Source: Calliopsis andreniformis
Taxonomy: Eukaryota; Arthropoda; Insecta; Hymenoptera; Andrenidae
Length of the DNA stretch: 64,000 nt
Direction: 5' to 3'
Assembly: GCF_051401765.1 (NCBI RefSeq)
Contig: NC_135073.1
Span: 8,184,001-8,248,000 of the forward strand
The translations under genes and the position numbers were made by a program. Below are positions 23,041 through 35,469 of this stretch, one piece after another (the stretch's first letter is position 1; each line of letters starts with the position of its first letter). Below the pieces are notes generated by a model. The model was not told where the DNA came from. It searched no databases and worked only from the letters and a program-made list of their open reading frames with translations.

Positions 23041-26000
23041 CACTTTTCCAACCAAAACACCAGCATACCACCTTAAGTACCTGAAAATCATAGTAACCTA
23101 TCAAGCAAAACACTTCACCGACCCACTATGCATATTCAAAACACTCTATGTAATGACACTTGCATCCACCCACAACAATGCACACCCAAAGATGAGATCA
23201 AAGGATACTTGTCTTATAGTAGAACGACGAAAGTTCCAACAGGACCGTTCACTGGCAGCCGAACGTTATTTCAATGCAAATCACAGTCAGCACGGCGAGG
23301 CACTTAGCTTCGGGGTGGAAAAAAAAATATCGCGGTTCTTCCTCCCTTCCCCGACAGAGAATCAGGTCGAAGGAGGGTGGAACATGCGAGAAGAACTCGA
23401 AAAGTAATAGCGGCCTCGCTGGGATTCACCGAGGAAAAATGATAATCTTGTCCCACATGCACAAGTATCCCTGCATCTTGGCGAGCAAGCGGACGCATAA
23501 ATAACAAAGTGGATTTCCAGATTTTTCATATGACCAACCACTTCGTTTCTAGGGTCTTATCGATCGGCCCCAGTCGGACTACTCTCTTCCTGTGTACCGC
23601 AGTCGGAAGAAAAGAAGCCACCCAGTTGTATATTTCGATCGGACCGAAATAATGCGTCCCCTCGCCGCAGGAGCCACCGACGCACAGCCTTCAACGAAAA
23701 TTGATTCTCCTTTTTCTACCCCCCGATCGTTCTGGCGCGCTATCTACGAGGACAGGTATTTTATACGCACGGCAATTTGAATAATGTTCTTCGTCGTTGG
23801 TGCCTCTAACTGGACCTAATGGGACATGGAACCTGCGACAATAATGCCTTACTCATCGAGTAGGTATTTAATACTGTTATTTGGTATTCGTTCTGCGTTG
23901 ATTCGACGGTAGAAATTGTATTAGAGAACTTATACTAAAGTAAATGATAACACTTTAAAGTTTGCAAGGATTTGGTAAGAATAGGTACAACCTGATGGAC
24001 ATACTGAAATTTAATGAGTAAAAAATTGAGGTAAATTAAAACGTAACGTAACAGAGCAAGTCTCAAGCTGGTATGGCATGAATATGATAGTATAATATGG
24101 GAGGATTAATGTGATTCCACTACAGCAAGCGAATTATATAATAGTACTGCGTAGAAAGTACACTGGAAATTATCCATGGACATTTTTTACTCTGTACCTC
24201 ATCTGCAATTCAAATATAGAAATTAACACGATCCTTTGAGTATCACAAGACTATATATGTTCCACTCTATTCGCGACGAAAATAAAGTACAGGTATCAAA
24301 CCTAGTGGTTATTAAAGAGTTCACTGGAAACAACGATAAAACTGCGCCGGTAATGTTACCCAAGGGAGAACAAACATTTCCTGTCTGATGTACTATTAAT
24401 TACTCTCACTTGGCGATTATTTATTCACCGAACAAACGAAAAACTGATTGTGAAACAGGAGCGTCTGGTTTAATTTGATAAAAAATTAGCGGTATGCATT
24501 AGCCTGAAGCAAGCGCCCTCCTCGTTCGATCGAATTAAAATTAATTAACTGATATTAAAACACACAGGTTTCTGTTTGTTCAAATAAATGCTGGAATTAA
24601 TAACAAAGGAGGTGAAGGCACGTGCACGAATTACAATAAAGGTGAGACAGGCACCATAACAAAATATAATTTATCGTAAAGCGAGGCATGACTTTCACAA
24701 ATTTCCGTTCTACACATATACTTGAAATCGATATGTATAATATCGCAATGCGTTATAATTCACAGGCTTGAAGTACTGCGATGTTATATTATAATCTGTG
24801 TAATTTGATGTAATACAATTCTTCCACGTGTGCAGGCATAAACATCTATGGTTAAGTCTAGCAATAAATTCAACAAACCCTGATTATTATCTGCAAGTGT
24901 AATAACAAATAAGGTACTTTTTTCTCTTTTTTGTAAAAAATTGTATGCATAAAAAATGTCGTATGATAATTTCTTATTCTATTTCTTATTATTTAATTAA
25001 ATTTAATTGTCAAATTGTATAGTAAAATAGGTAATATGATATAACATCAAAAAATAATCTACGAAAGGTTTAAAATTTTTCGTCAATACCCACAAATCTT
25101 ACAGTTAAAAATATTCGTACAAAACAGTGAAAATGGAAAACCCTATAGTACAGGGTGATGGACAGCAACTATCAGAAATTTTAAAAAGCGATTTTACATG
25201 CCAAAATAAGACAAAAATAAAAAATGACGAGATTTTTGGGTTGTTAATTATAGAAATGTTTTTAGGTTATTAGTTATTAAAAGTAAATCTAAAATCGTCT
25301 AAATATGTCTCACCATAGGACTTACGTATTCTACTGTCGACCTGGGTTAGTCAGGTCAGACGAAGCAGTGGCAGTAGAATAAGCCCTCATGACTGACACA
25401 TTGTACGAGTGTTTTAAAAAATTAATAAAATGGAAACTAAGCCTCAGACGTAATTTCATCATTTTTTATAGTTGTCTTCTTTTGTTACGTAGTCTATCCT
25501 TAAAATGTCTGACATCTGTTATCGAACTCTATATAATTCCGAATATCATTTTTTGTCCAAACGTGACACAGTCGATTGTTTAATCTCCATTTAGGGTTTT
25601 TATAATCACATTCAAAATTTCAGTTTTAAGTGAAACAGGATGTTAAATTTGACTAGCGGGATTGGACATACCTTGTTTATTATTAAAACACTGCTGTCAT
25701 AAAATTGAACATAAAAGCACTCGTATTGGCACAAATTGCTTAAGCCATTCTAAAACTTGAAAATGTAATATCTGCGAATATTTTCTTTCGTTTTAATTCA
25801 GAAATAACAAAGTACTGGCGCATCAAGGTATCTGCAGGGAGGCAGTTTATGTTAATTGTTATAGTCAGAGAACGGACTTAAGGAAATTAGGAACGTTATA
25901 AAACGTCATAGCGGTTTTGAGTGTAAAATGTTACTGCCTTCGTCTGTTCTTTGCTCTACTTCTACTTTTAAGTTCATAACGTACGCATTCGAATGAAAAA

Positions 26001-26460
26001 TGTTCACTGAATATTGTAATTGTTCTTTTTATTAGACAATAAAAATTAACGAACTGTTCTGTTGTCAGCTATGAAATAATTTTCACGATGGTAGTCGATT
26101 GTTGGAGATTACTTTCATTTCCTACAGAATATTAACATACACAACAGCAGCTTAGTGGGAAAACAATCGTTCAACTGTATTGGCTTTATTCTCATTGTAT
26201 TTACCTACGTTTAATTCATGATTTTGACAAGTATGTGACAAAAATTAACCATTGTGTTTGTACTAGACTCTCAGCTATTGACACTGTTCCAAATAAATAA
26301 CAGATCTTAAAGAAATCTGTGATTATCAATAGAAATAACTAAAATAAAAGGAATGAATACCAAACAGTATTAATTAATTTGAGAAGTTGATATGACGTTT
26401 AATCACGAAGAGAAAAAAAATACTTTTCTAAAGGAGGGCGCTAACAAAATTCTCTAATAA
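23041..26460. other. GC island 12 and long linker
   Basis: The left shoulder 23041-23160 has C 37 and G 9; the right shoulder 23941-24120 has G 39 and C 19. The core is about 23200-23840. The linker is AT-rich, with a CACGTG E-box near 24622 and an interspersed repeat copy at 25151-25384. I see nothing recognisable between 25400 and 26460. Confidence 0.55.
25151..25384 (+). mobile_element. Diverged interspersed repeat, copy A
   Basis: It starts CAGGGTG and shares ordered blocks with copy B at 42038-42248: CCAAAATAAGA at offset 50 (48 in B), a TTATTAGTTATT-like block followed by AAAGTA at offset about 116 (102 in B), and AGTAGAATAA near the end. No coding capacity remains. The class is unknown; the shared start suggests a non-autonomous element or the edge of a larger one. 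Confidence 0.6.
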
Positions 26461-27700
26461 TCAAATTTTACCTTCATCCCGTAAATGCTATCCATAATTT
26501 AAATCATAAATCTTGGACACCGTCTCGGATAAATTAACCTCCCAAACACCAATTACAGCTAACCCAACTTCAATTTTAAACGTTCGAGTAAAGCAATTTT
26601 CCTTGGATGAAAAGAGTACTTAACTTTATGGGAGTCCATCCAACATTAAAGTTCCCAGATATAATCGAAATGTCCTCGAACGCGCTAAATCTCGCGAATT
26701 TATACCACTCTGTGTACGAGATAAATAGAGTACAGTGTTGGTCCGGCAAGGTAGCCGGCTGTATCGTAAAAGATGTCTACGTTCGAAGGGGGATAAAGCA
26801 AAGAATCGAGTGATCGTGCTGATCCTTTTCGTTGGTCCGTACCATTCAGGCGGATAGCGTGCGGGTATAGCTCAGGGTATATAAAGTACCAACGATGAGT
26901 CTGTAACAGCTTTGCGACGAGATCTATAAAGTTATTCGTGCACGTGAGTAACTGGCGGCTAACGGATCGCGTTTATTACGAGCCATAGCGCAACAAAGCA
27001 CCCCCGACACGATCCATCTAACCGTTCGTAAGGTTAAGGGGCATTACATTAATGGTTGCGCGGCGATCGCTGCTTGGAAGGGTCGCGAGTCCTAGGGCTC
27101 TAAGTATGCGCAGGCTGATTATATTTTCTTGAATATCTATAGCGGTGCTGGGGAGTGATTGCAAATTAGAAAAACTGCAACAAGCTTAAGGTTTAATACA
27201 CTTTTTTTAATTTAATGTTGAGGTTGGGTGGTGGTATTGCTTGACACCTAATTAAGTTTGCATAGTAGCTTGAAAGAAGATTTCAGTGGGAATTAGTGGG
27301 ATTCTTAGAATCTTAGGATTGTATGGTGATCGTTTGAAAGTGAGTTTGATAGTTGGCAGCGTGTTTTTTCTTTCAGATGGACTGTGTAGTACATAGTACA
27401 GTAAGGATTTCTTAAAGTTTAGTGTCTGATTATAAAGCTCGTTTACTAGGGAATTCTTATCAAGAAAATATATTCGCTCCACTTTGATTAAAATCGAAGT
27501 TACTATGTGTATCAAATTTGATAAGTTGCGCTAGAGAACCTAGTCTAAAATAACGTTTACTATCAGTACGTTATAATGAACACATTTAATACACTTCTAA
27601 TACAATAATAAGAAATCAGAAGTATAGATTGGAACAATAGCTGCTTTCCAATTTTCTCAAAATTAAGGTAGTTACCTATAAAATGTGTTAAAATCGAAAT
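26461..27700. other. GC island 13 and short linker
   Basis: The left shoulder 26461-26580 has C 31 and G 8; the right shoulder 27121-27300 has G 46 and C 18. The core 26600-27110 contains the possible promoter at 26878. The linker 27300-27700 is AT-rich and featureless. Confidence 0.55.
26878..26950 (+). promoter_or_regulatory. Possible TATA promoter with short leader
   Basis: TATATAAAG at 26878-26886 is followed about 60 bases later by GTGAGTAA at 26944-26951, a near-ideal splice donor, overlapping a CACGTG E-box at 26941-26946. A short non-coding first exon starting near 26908 would fit, but no initiator motif is seen at the expected place and no downstream exon is identified. Confidence 0.13.
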
Positions 27701-29019
27701 CTGAATCCACTCAAAACCATTTCAGTCTCATCTAAATTATAAATTCACCTAAAAAGGAGAATTTTAAATACCCTGGAACTCAGCAGACAGCAAGCTAGTG
27801 TTGAAATAATTTTTGATACCTCCACCTGGCTCTATTCCCCTTTATTATAAATTACTCATCGACTAATGCGAAACACAGCTTCGATTCCTCGTGAAATTAC
27901 GGGACTCGAAATGTGCGGAAGCCTTTTGTGCACTCGAAAATCCATATTCAATCAACGAATTTGTCGCATGAAATTGTGCTACACGTTTTTCCTCCCCCAA
28001 ACCCCTCCGCCTTTTGGTCCCACCCTAACCACCCCCGGAGGCGCAACGGCGGAAATGCGTTGTGAAATATTTAACCCGGTCTCTCCCGTTACCACCCCGA
28101 CCAACGAACCTCTCTCGTTTCACCGATCTTTCTCTCTCCGTTCATCTTTCTACCATCTCCCTCACGCTGCTTCCATCTCTTTCTCTCGCAAGCATGTCTC
28201 TCTTCGCAATTCGATGCCGAGCTAGGAACATCCGGTGCTCTGCATTATTAAATGCACGACACCGACCTCTGGTTACCCTGATTTTATGGGAAATCCGTGA
28301 ATGAAATAACTTGTCTCTCCTCTACCCTCGTCCTCGCCCTGTCAATGCCTCCGATTTCTACGTGTTACGCGGCGATAGCATGTACTACGAATTTGTTGGG
28401 AATTTGTCAGGGACCCTGTTCCTCGGAGATGCTTTAATGTGTCACCATTGTGTCATGATAAATAAATTAAGAGACACGAGGAACAGGGTGCATCAAATTT
28501 TTATATTTTGGTAGCAATAGCTACTTTTGGGAAAAGGCAAGCTTTGCTCTGGTGATGCTATCTAGAATATGAAATTTCAGATTGTATGACTTATTCATTG
28601 ATATATCACTGTATGTGGATAATGTGTACGTGGATTATTAATAGTATTTTATTATGTAGGAGTTCTACTGCGATCGTGGAGAGTTTTCTACTCGTTTTAT
28701 GGAACACTACGAAATTCATCTACTCTCATAAGTAGACAATTATTATATTTGATATTATTATAATATTGCTCAAGCTGGAGAGTGCTTAAAGTTCTCAGGA
28801 ATAGTGTGATTCAAATCTTAATTATTGTGAGATGACCAATTGAAATACATATTTCAGCAGTGATGTATACTTAACGTATCCTTATTACACACTCGTCTGC
28901 AGTATTTGTATCTTCATTGGGATAGTAACTTGTAAGTAAACGTAGTGTTATGTAGAAATGGACTTTTCTTTATCTGTTTAATATTACAGCTGAATACGCA
29001 ATTCAAGTTCACTTTTTTG
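27701..29019. other. GC island 14 and linker
   Basis: The island is about 27840-28420, with C-runs on the left and a pyrimidine-rich stretch at 28075-28200. G-rich sequence follows at 28500-28550. The linker is AT-rich with nothing recognised. Confidence 0.5.
27994..28036 (-). other. Candidate G-quadruplex on minus strand
   Basis: The + strand has C runs at 27994-27998, 28002-28005, 28019-28021, 28023-28025 and 28032-28036, so the minus strand has five G runs of at least three. Loops are 6, 1, 13 and 3 bases. It lies in the C-rich left shoulder of island 14. Confidence 0.4.
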
Positions 29020-29031
29020 GTGATCTCAGGC

Positions 29032-29082
29032 AACTGGTCATACCAGTTTGAATTACCTTAGTCTCACTGGTACCATGGTACC
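29032..29082. other. Pair of perfect palindromes
   Basis: AACTGGT (29032-29038) and ACCAGTT (29042-29048) are inverted around CAT. Twenty bases on, GGTACCATGGTACC (29069-29082) is a perfect 14-bp palindrome. Both contain ACTGGT/TACCAT-type words, suggesting a shared origin or a shared binding preference. Confidence 0.55.
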
Positions 29083-29438
29083 CAACGCGCCATCAAATAT
29101 GAGAGAAGACTGGAAGTCATTTAAATTAAAACAAAACGAGCGTGTCCTCGGATAACCGTCGGGGAATCACGAATTAGATGAACTTTCTCAATTACTAATT
29201 GTAAGAGATACCGCGTAATTACAAGGAGCCACGGTATGTCCGCCTTCATCCATTCACCCTTAATGAAGCTGTACTTGCTAACTCATCAAACGAACAAAGG
29301 GGCGTCGTGGCACAGCTCGTCGTAGAACCGGCCATTCTCGTTCCAGCCTTTCCCTATTTGTGTCATAGTTCGCGCGGGAATATGGGGTAGAATAACTGGC
29401 CCCCGCTCGCGTTAGAACGGATTACACAAGCCGTGAAC

Positions 29439-29465
29439 GGGGTTCAGGGGTCAGGGGGCGGCGGT
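29439..29465 (+). other. Candidate bulged G-quadruplex
   Basis: Runs of four, four and five G (29439-29442, 29447-29450, 29454-29458) are followed by GGCGG, which can supply a fourth run with a one-base bulge. Without the bulge only a two-tetrad form is possible. Confidence 0.35.
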
Positions 29466-30600
29466 GAACTCAGGTCACAGTGACTGCAACACGCTCATGA
29501 TTGATCATTTCCCTTATCGAGGCTTTTATTTAAATTTTTAATTACTCCGAGGGCATTCCAGTTGATCGGTGATAACGCGCTTGAATTACAATTACACGCG
29601 TGTGTTTCGACCGTTTCGCATTTGTGCGTACCCGTCGCCGTTTTTGATTGCTCTTACGCAAGGAGCAAGTATAAATTAACACCAGCGCCGCGGGCAAGTT
29701 TTCATTGTAACTCGTTTGATACGACCACGGCCCTCGTATCGCTGTATTTTAAAAGAGCCTTCGTGATTCTTGGAAATGAGGATTAATTCGAATGGTTGGT
29801 ACGTGCGCTACCATCGTGAAGGGGGTGTGTAGGATCGGTTTTATGGGAAATGTGGTTTCTCATTTTCTCGAAATTGATACTCCTGGAATTTTCTGGCCCA
29901 TGAAAAGAAAGGAGCTGATATTTTATCAATATAGGATTCATTTTATGGGTACATAAAATCAGCTACAAATAATGCAGATTTAAATCTATCCAACTCTCAG
30001 TTTGAATGATGGTTCTTATAAAATAGGGATTATTGCAATTAGTTAATAATTTCATATTGGTCGTGTAAACAATTCAAAATCAGCATGTCTAAAGTATAGA
30101 AATCTATGTTAATAGTTTTATATAATCAGTGTAGTAATTTGAGTGTGATGCACTGATTGAAGAGAATGAAGTATACTGTAGAAAATTCTCAGGGTTGTTA
30201 TTTATTCTAGAATAAGCAGTGATATCTCTTCCCTAAATAGAGCTCTGTTATTATTTTATGCGAGGATAAACAATTATCTACAGTCTGAGACTTGTCTAGA
30301 AATAGAACTTTTCAGTCTGTTTCGTCCTTGGAGTTAAAGATTGACATGTTTAGTTAAGCGGGCAAAATCGATTTTTATTTTCCAACATCATTGACCCACT
30401 TCGTTTTCTTTAGAAACATTGACACAGAGTTTCATATTCCTGACCTCCTGCGATACTTCAATAAAATTATTTCTCATACATATGATAATCAAATTTCGTG
30501 AAACAAAACATCAGGACAGAACATATTCCTTTCCCCTTTCTGAATTTACAATAAAAAGAGATATCATTATAATAGGTCTCAAAAACTACAAATTTAATAA

Positions 30601-32240
30601 GAAAAGACTCGTATTACTAGCTAACATCCCCCAAAAATCTAGTCCTCTCTTTTCTCTACACCTAGACTCGCCCAAGCAGTTACGAACTCTAGCGCGGGTA
30701 TACAAAATTTGTATCCAACAGTCATCATTAAGCGAGCAGTCCTCAGACACTCCTCGAAAGAAGCAGAAAGAGGCTCAGAGTGGCTTGAAAGGGGAAAGTT
30801 TTTGCCCAGTTTCCGCTCCGTCGTCGTGGTGCGCGTAGATTCTGCGTTCATTTACACATACGCACACGTATGCACCTGGTCGGTATTATCTACCCATCTA
30901 CTGCCTCGACCCTGGCTAAATAGTCAGAAACAGGCACAAACCCAAGATAACATACACGGTGGCACGCTTTGCTTCTGACCGTTCGAGCGTGTGTAATGAT
31001 ATTAATTATTAAAAGCAGAGCGACAACAGGCAACACCATCAAAGTGCCATCGACGACGGTGCAGTTCGCTGTTGGGGTTATTATTTTATTCCTCGTCCTG
31101 ATCAGAGCCGCGCAAGCGCTCCCTTGCCTCGGTTATTAAGGCCAGGTGCAAAGGAATATGAAGAACCGAAGTTAAGTGCTATTCTCCAAAATTTTCCCCC
31201 GGGAAAAGTTCGACCCTTGAGCGGGCCAGCGCGAAGAAAGTTCTTAATAATACCGAGTTCCTTCTCTGCAATTCATGATCCAGCGCTGAGCGGATAGCCA
31301 GGAAATCTGATAATCATGAGCTCACCAACGGCCACGCTATTTAATAATGAAACACGCGCGTGATGTTTGCGTCAATTGTTTTTCGAATCAGGTTAAGTCC
31401 GTCTCATTGGTGCAAATTCACTGGAATGCATGCAATTCCCGTCCCATGGCAATCATGTTTCCCGCTGCGCGATCAGCATCAGTTATGCGAATTTAATATT
31501 TATTATTGACAACTTGTTGATATTTTAAGTGCTAAGTATTGTCTAGCATGGACACTGGGGTGTGAGATGAATGGAGTATCGGTTATAGAACTTGCGTTGG
31601 AAGCTTGTAATGTACCTACTGACTGGTGTTGTAGAGGTAAATGAATACGGTATATTGATGAAAATACAATTGGTTGATAAGCCTGTCAATATGTATCACG
31701 GTATTTGCACTACTTCTATTGATATACAGACATCAACATAATGAAATTTTTAGAAAGGTTTAAGTTTGATTGAAAACTGAACCATAGACCTATATCAAAT
31801 GGACTCATTGAAATCTGGAATAATCGTAAATTTTGCATCAATCAAATCCACGTCTCACATGAATATTCGCTTCTGTTTAACTAGAATGATAAACAAGTCT
31901 CAATAAAGGTATAAAGAGAAGACTGACTGGTTATTAAAACTGCATCCACAGATTTAATTCAACATTAGGAAAAATGAATAATTTAACGTAAATTTGTTAC
32001 AAATATCTAGAAACAAAGTAACACCTATATTGACGTGTTTCCATTATCCCAAAGAATTCTCAAAAGTAAATCTTAATAAAAAGTAAAAGATCGTAACTAC
32101 ACATTAGGATTAAAAAAGTATTTCAAGGAATACAATATCCCACGTTTGCTTCAAAAGTGACTCAATTAAAATGTTTAAAAAAATATAGTTCATACTAAAC
32201 TCCATGTCATAATTCATAAATTACGTTCCTTGAGTTGTGT
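30601..32240. other. GC island 16 and linker
   Basis: The left shoulder 30601-30720 has C 35 and G 16; the right shoulder 31501-31620 has G 31 and C 14. The core is about 30740-31480. A frame of 139 codons crosses the left edge (30419-30838) but starts at TTG and is unrecognised. The linker is AT-rich and empty. Confidence 0.55.
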
Positions 32241-32925
32241 CACTTTTAAAGAAAGTATAGGACATTATACCCCAATAAGCCTCCCAATTTTCATCTAATA
32301 GCGTTCTCAGCTCCATTCCTGGACCACCCTATACCTAATCCCACGAGTTATAACCACGGGACGCCCGCTCCTCGAGCGAGGCCGCGCGAAAGCGTAATGT
32401 AAGAACGCATCGTGATCATTTGCGGGAAGAGTTTTTAACCTGTCTGGTTGATTCGGTGCGGCCGCTAAATGGCTTTTTATACGCGATACCTCGATGCTAA
32501 TGAGCAACGGGCGTAATTACGCTTCAACTGACGCCAAGAGAGTAACCGTCCAATTCTCTGTCTTCCTTTCATACACGAATCGAGCTGGTTTAAGAGCAGT
32601 CAGGAAATTACGAGGAGCGGGGTAATGCAATTCCGCGGCGCGGCAAGTGGACAGCGGGCGATAGAAAGAGATAGGAAAGAGGGTGAGAGCAGGGTGCGTG
32701 GCTCTCGGCCACCATGGAATTTGGCATTCCTGCAGCTCGGCCTAATTGCTATGGGCCATGCAGACGAGGAATTAATAATTAAAATAAAATACAGCGGCGA
32801 ACGGGTTCGCAGCCACCTCCCCCGACCTCTACCCCTTCCGTTTCACTCGGCGATGCTGCTGGCGGAGGGAGCCAGCTAGACGGGCTTGGGGCTGCGGGAT
32901 AGGGGTGGGTTAGCGTGTGTACGTC

Positions 32926-32952
32926 TGTGTGTGTGTGTGTGTGTGTGTGTGT
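32926..32952. repeat. (TG)n microsatellite
   Basis: An uninterrupted TG run of 27 bases (13.5 units), preceded by an interrupted GTGTGTACGTC. It is likely length-polymorphic. Confidence 0.95.
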
Positions 32953-34738
32953 ATGGCGATGGCGGCAGTCGTGCTCTGGTTTTCAGCTCCGCAGGCAGTA
33001 ATATACATAATTAAACATACGTGACTTATCTGCTGAAAAATGTTGCGTTTAACACCCACTCGCCCAGCAGAGTAGCCAGCCACCCCTCCACACCCTTCGC
33101 GCGGTTACCTCTTCCCACTCTGCAGCCCCGTCGCCATAACCCCAAACCATAGCGCGTGACATAGTGCGCGTGGTTCCCTGCAGATACCAGTGTATCGTGT
33201 GTCCGCGGTTTCCCAAATTATTTTTTTTTTCTCCCCTCCCCTCGTTGCGTCTCTTTTCCTCAGCCCGACACTTTTCGCGCCCGCTTTCCTGTGGATCGTT
33301 TCACACACGGGGTGGTTCGAATCTTATCTGTGTGTTCTATTATCCTTGTTGATGAAAAAGTGATTGCTTCTATCTTTTTTAATATATTTAATTAAAATTG
33401 TACGTTGGAAAGATGATTTTAAGAGCTGGAAGGACTGCTACTGTGAGTATGTAAATATTGTTTGAGAATGAGAAACTACGGTTCGATATTGAATGACAGA
33501 GTAATAGTATTATATCAGGGGATCGATAATGTAGGCAAATAACATATTATGGGTGATGGAATTCATAGATGACAATAACAGGAAGGTAGATAATTGTTGA
33601 GTATTAGTATCATGAAGTATCGCTGTGTAAACACTGAGGTACGGGGTATATGTGTGTGAATGAATAAATGAATAGGAACGGTGCAAGAGCTTTACTCTCT
33701 GAATCAGTGAATAGGACTGGTGCAGCTGATTATATTGCCAGTTGAAACTAAGTTTATAGTAATTAGGTTAATGCATTAGTAAATTTGTGTTTCTTCGTTA
33801 ATTTTGTTTAAAAAATCTTCTAGGTTGCTTCTTAAGAATACTGTAAATACTCGACTTTCCTATTTTCCAGTTGAAAATTCTTCTTCATGAATAATAAACC
33901 AGATTTGGTGGTGAATCTTCTCATGAATGATTGGGGAAACTTTTTAGAAACACCCCTTACATTGTATATATTTTCTCTAGTGCGCCACGTTAACAGCCGT
34001 CTGCTTATATCGCGTTTTACTAACTAACGAGTGGCGTGCCAACGTCGTAAAAAGTTCCGGGAATTTATCTTTCGCTTTTCCTCCGCGTGACACGCAGCTT
34101 TCGACACAGACACGTCGCGCAATTATATTTAATTTTTAACGTATTTATTATAATTTCATGACAGTAGAAGAGACACGTTGCATCCTATGTCTACAACTGC
34201 AGCAACCATTTCAGGTCATTTGAAAATTATAATTAAAAACAGCGACTTCTATGCTGCTTGATGATGCTTTTGAAAAAATCTTAAGTTACACAGGTAAAAT
34301 AGATAAGTAGCAATTTCTTTTAAAATTACTTGTTTTGTTAGAGACTAAAACATACGGATTCTTTACACAATATCGATTCTTCTAATATTTGTATTATTTG
34401 TAACCATTTCAACTAGATAAATAATTTAAAAATACAGTAAGAATATTTGTGCATATTTCGTTTATATTATCTTCGTTCAAATAAGAGAAATAACTTTCCT
34501 TATCCGTTACCTTTAACATTCGCCAAAATGCTGGGTATTTATTCGCCAACTTCTCGATTATTTACTTCGGTAAATAGTCCAGCCACGAGAACTCGGGACT
34601 ATGCAAATAATCGTGAAATAAATATGTACCAAGTAACAGGATGGCAATCAGATCTTAAAGAGAATGTTTCGCGTTCGCATATGCACCGCTTCAAAGCCTA
34701 TACTTTCCTTCTTCCGTGCATGTAAATATCTTTTCGGA

Positions 34739-34767
34739 ATATCTAGACTCACGTGAGGTCTAGATAT
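34739..34767. promoter_or_regulatory. 29-bp near-perfect palindrome on a CACGTG E-box
   Basis: CTCACGTGAG (34748-34757) is a perfect palindrome. It is flanked by ATATCTAGA on the left and, after one extra G at 34758, by TCTAGATAT on the right, giving 14-bp arms with one bulge. CACGTG is the core bound by Myc/Max- and CLOCK/CYCLE-type bHLH dimers. Whether it is bound here is unknown. Confidence 0.5.
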
Positions 34768-35469
34768 GTATGTAATTGATGAATGTATGAATATAAATCA
34801 GGCTTGTTAATCTCGCAAAAGTGTCAACATCAGTTATTCTTATACCCTGGCCGGAGGAGGGATCGCGAAACGAATTCTAAAGCATCGAGACCAGTGCTGA
34901 ATGATGTAGGTATTTCTAGAAAACAATTGCAAATAAATAAATTGCAACAGATAATTGCAATAAATATTCTTATCTCCTCATCGCATACAGGATGTCGTAA
35001 ATAAAATGTTCTGTTGAATAATCATTGCTTAAATAAATAAACCTCAAATATTTATATGAATAGCAGTTTATATAAGTGGTACTTCAGGATAAGTATTTTA
35101 TTGAAACTTAAGCAAATGGTATTTCAAACAGTGTTTAATTTAATTTGTGATACTATAAAATTGATTGAAAGATTGCAAACGTATAACGCTTTTCATTTCT
35201 TTTCAAGTGGTGTCATATGCTCCTAGTTGATTCCTTTTTGTATGTTATATTCTCTTCTTTATAAATCTATTGTAGAATCGTATATAACGTAAACAATTTT
35301 TAGAATGTATTTAGAGACATTAATATTGCTGTATATTAATGTGAAGAAATTTTAATACTGAAAAGGTACCATTAATACTAACGAATGCTATTCCTCTAAA
35401 ATGTACCTGTTAGAGGAAAAGTCTCATACATACGCTATCATCAAAATTCTTTAAATGTTTGAAATATTA

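Larger units (their letters stand above)
29020..30600. other. GC island 15 and linker
   Basis: The core is about 29090-29780, with two palindromes at its left edge and a G-run cluster at 29439-29465. A G-biased right side (29790-29860) leads into an AT-rich linker without features. Confidence 0.5.
32241..35469. other. GC island 17 and long linker
   Basis: Line 32281-32340 has C 22 and G 5; the right shoulder 33421-33540 has G 33 and C 11. The core 32340-33330 contains a TG microsatellite. The linker is AT-rich, with a small GC bump at 33980-34120 and the palindrome at 34739-34767. Confidence 0.55.

Noticed and set aside
30419..30838. 139-codon frame across AT-rich DNA
   Set aside because: It starts at TTG; the first ATG is at 30482. 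No domain is recognised and composition shifts with the surrounding DNA.
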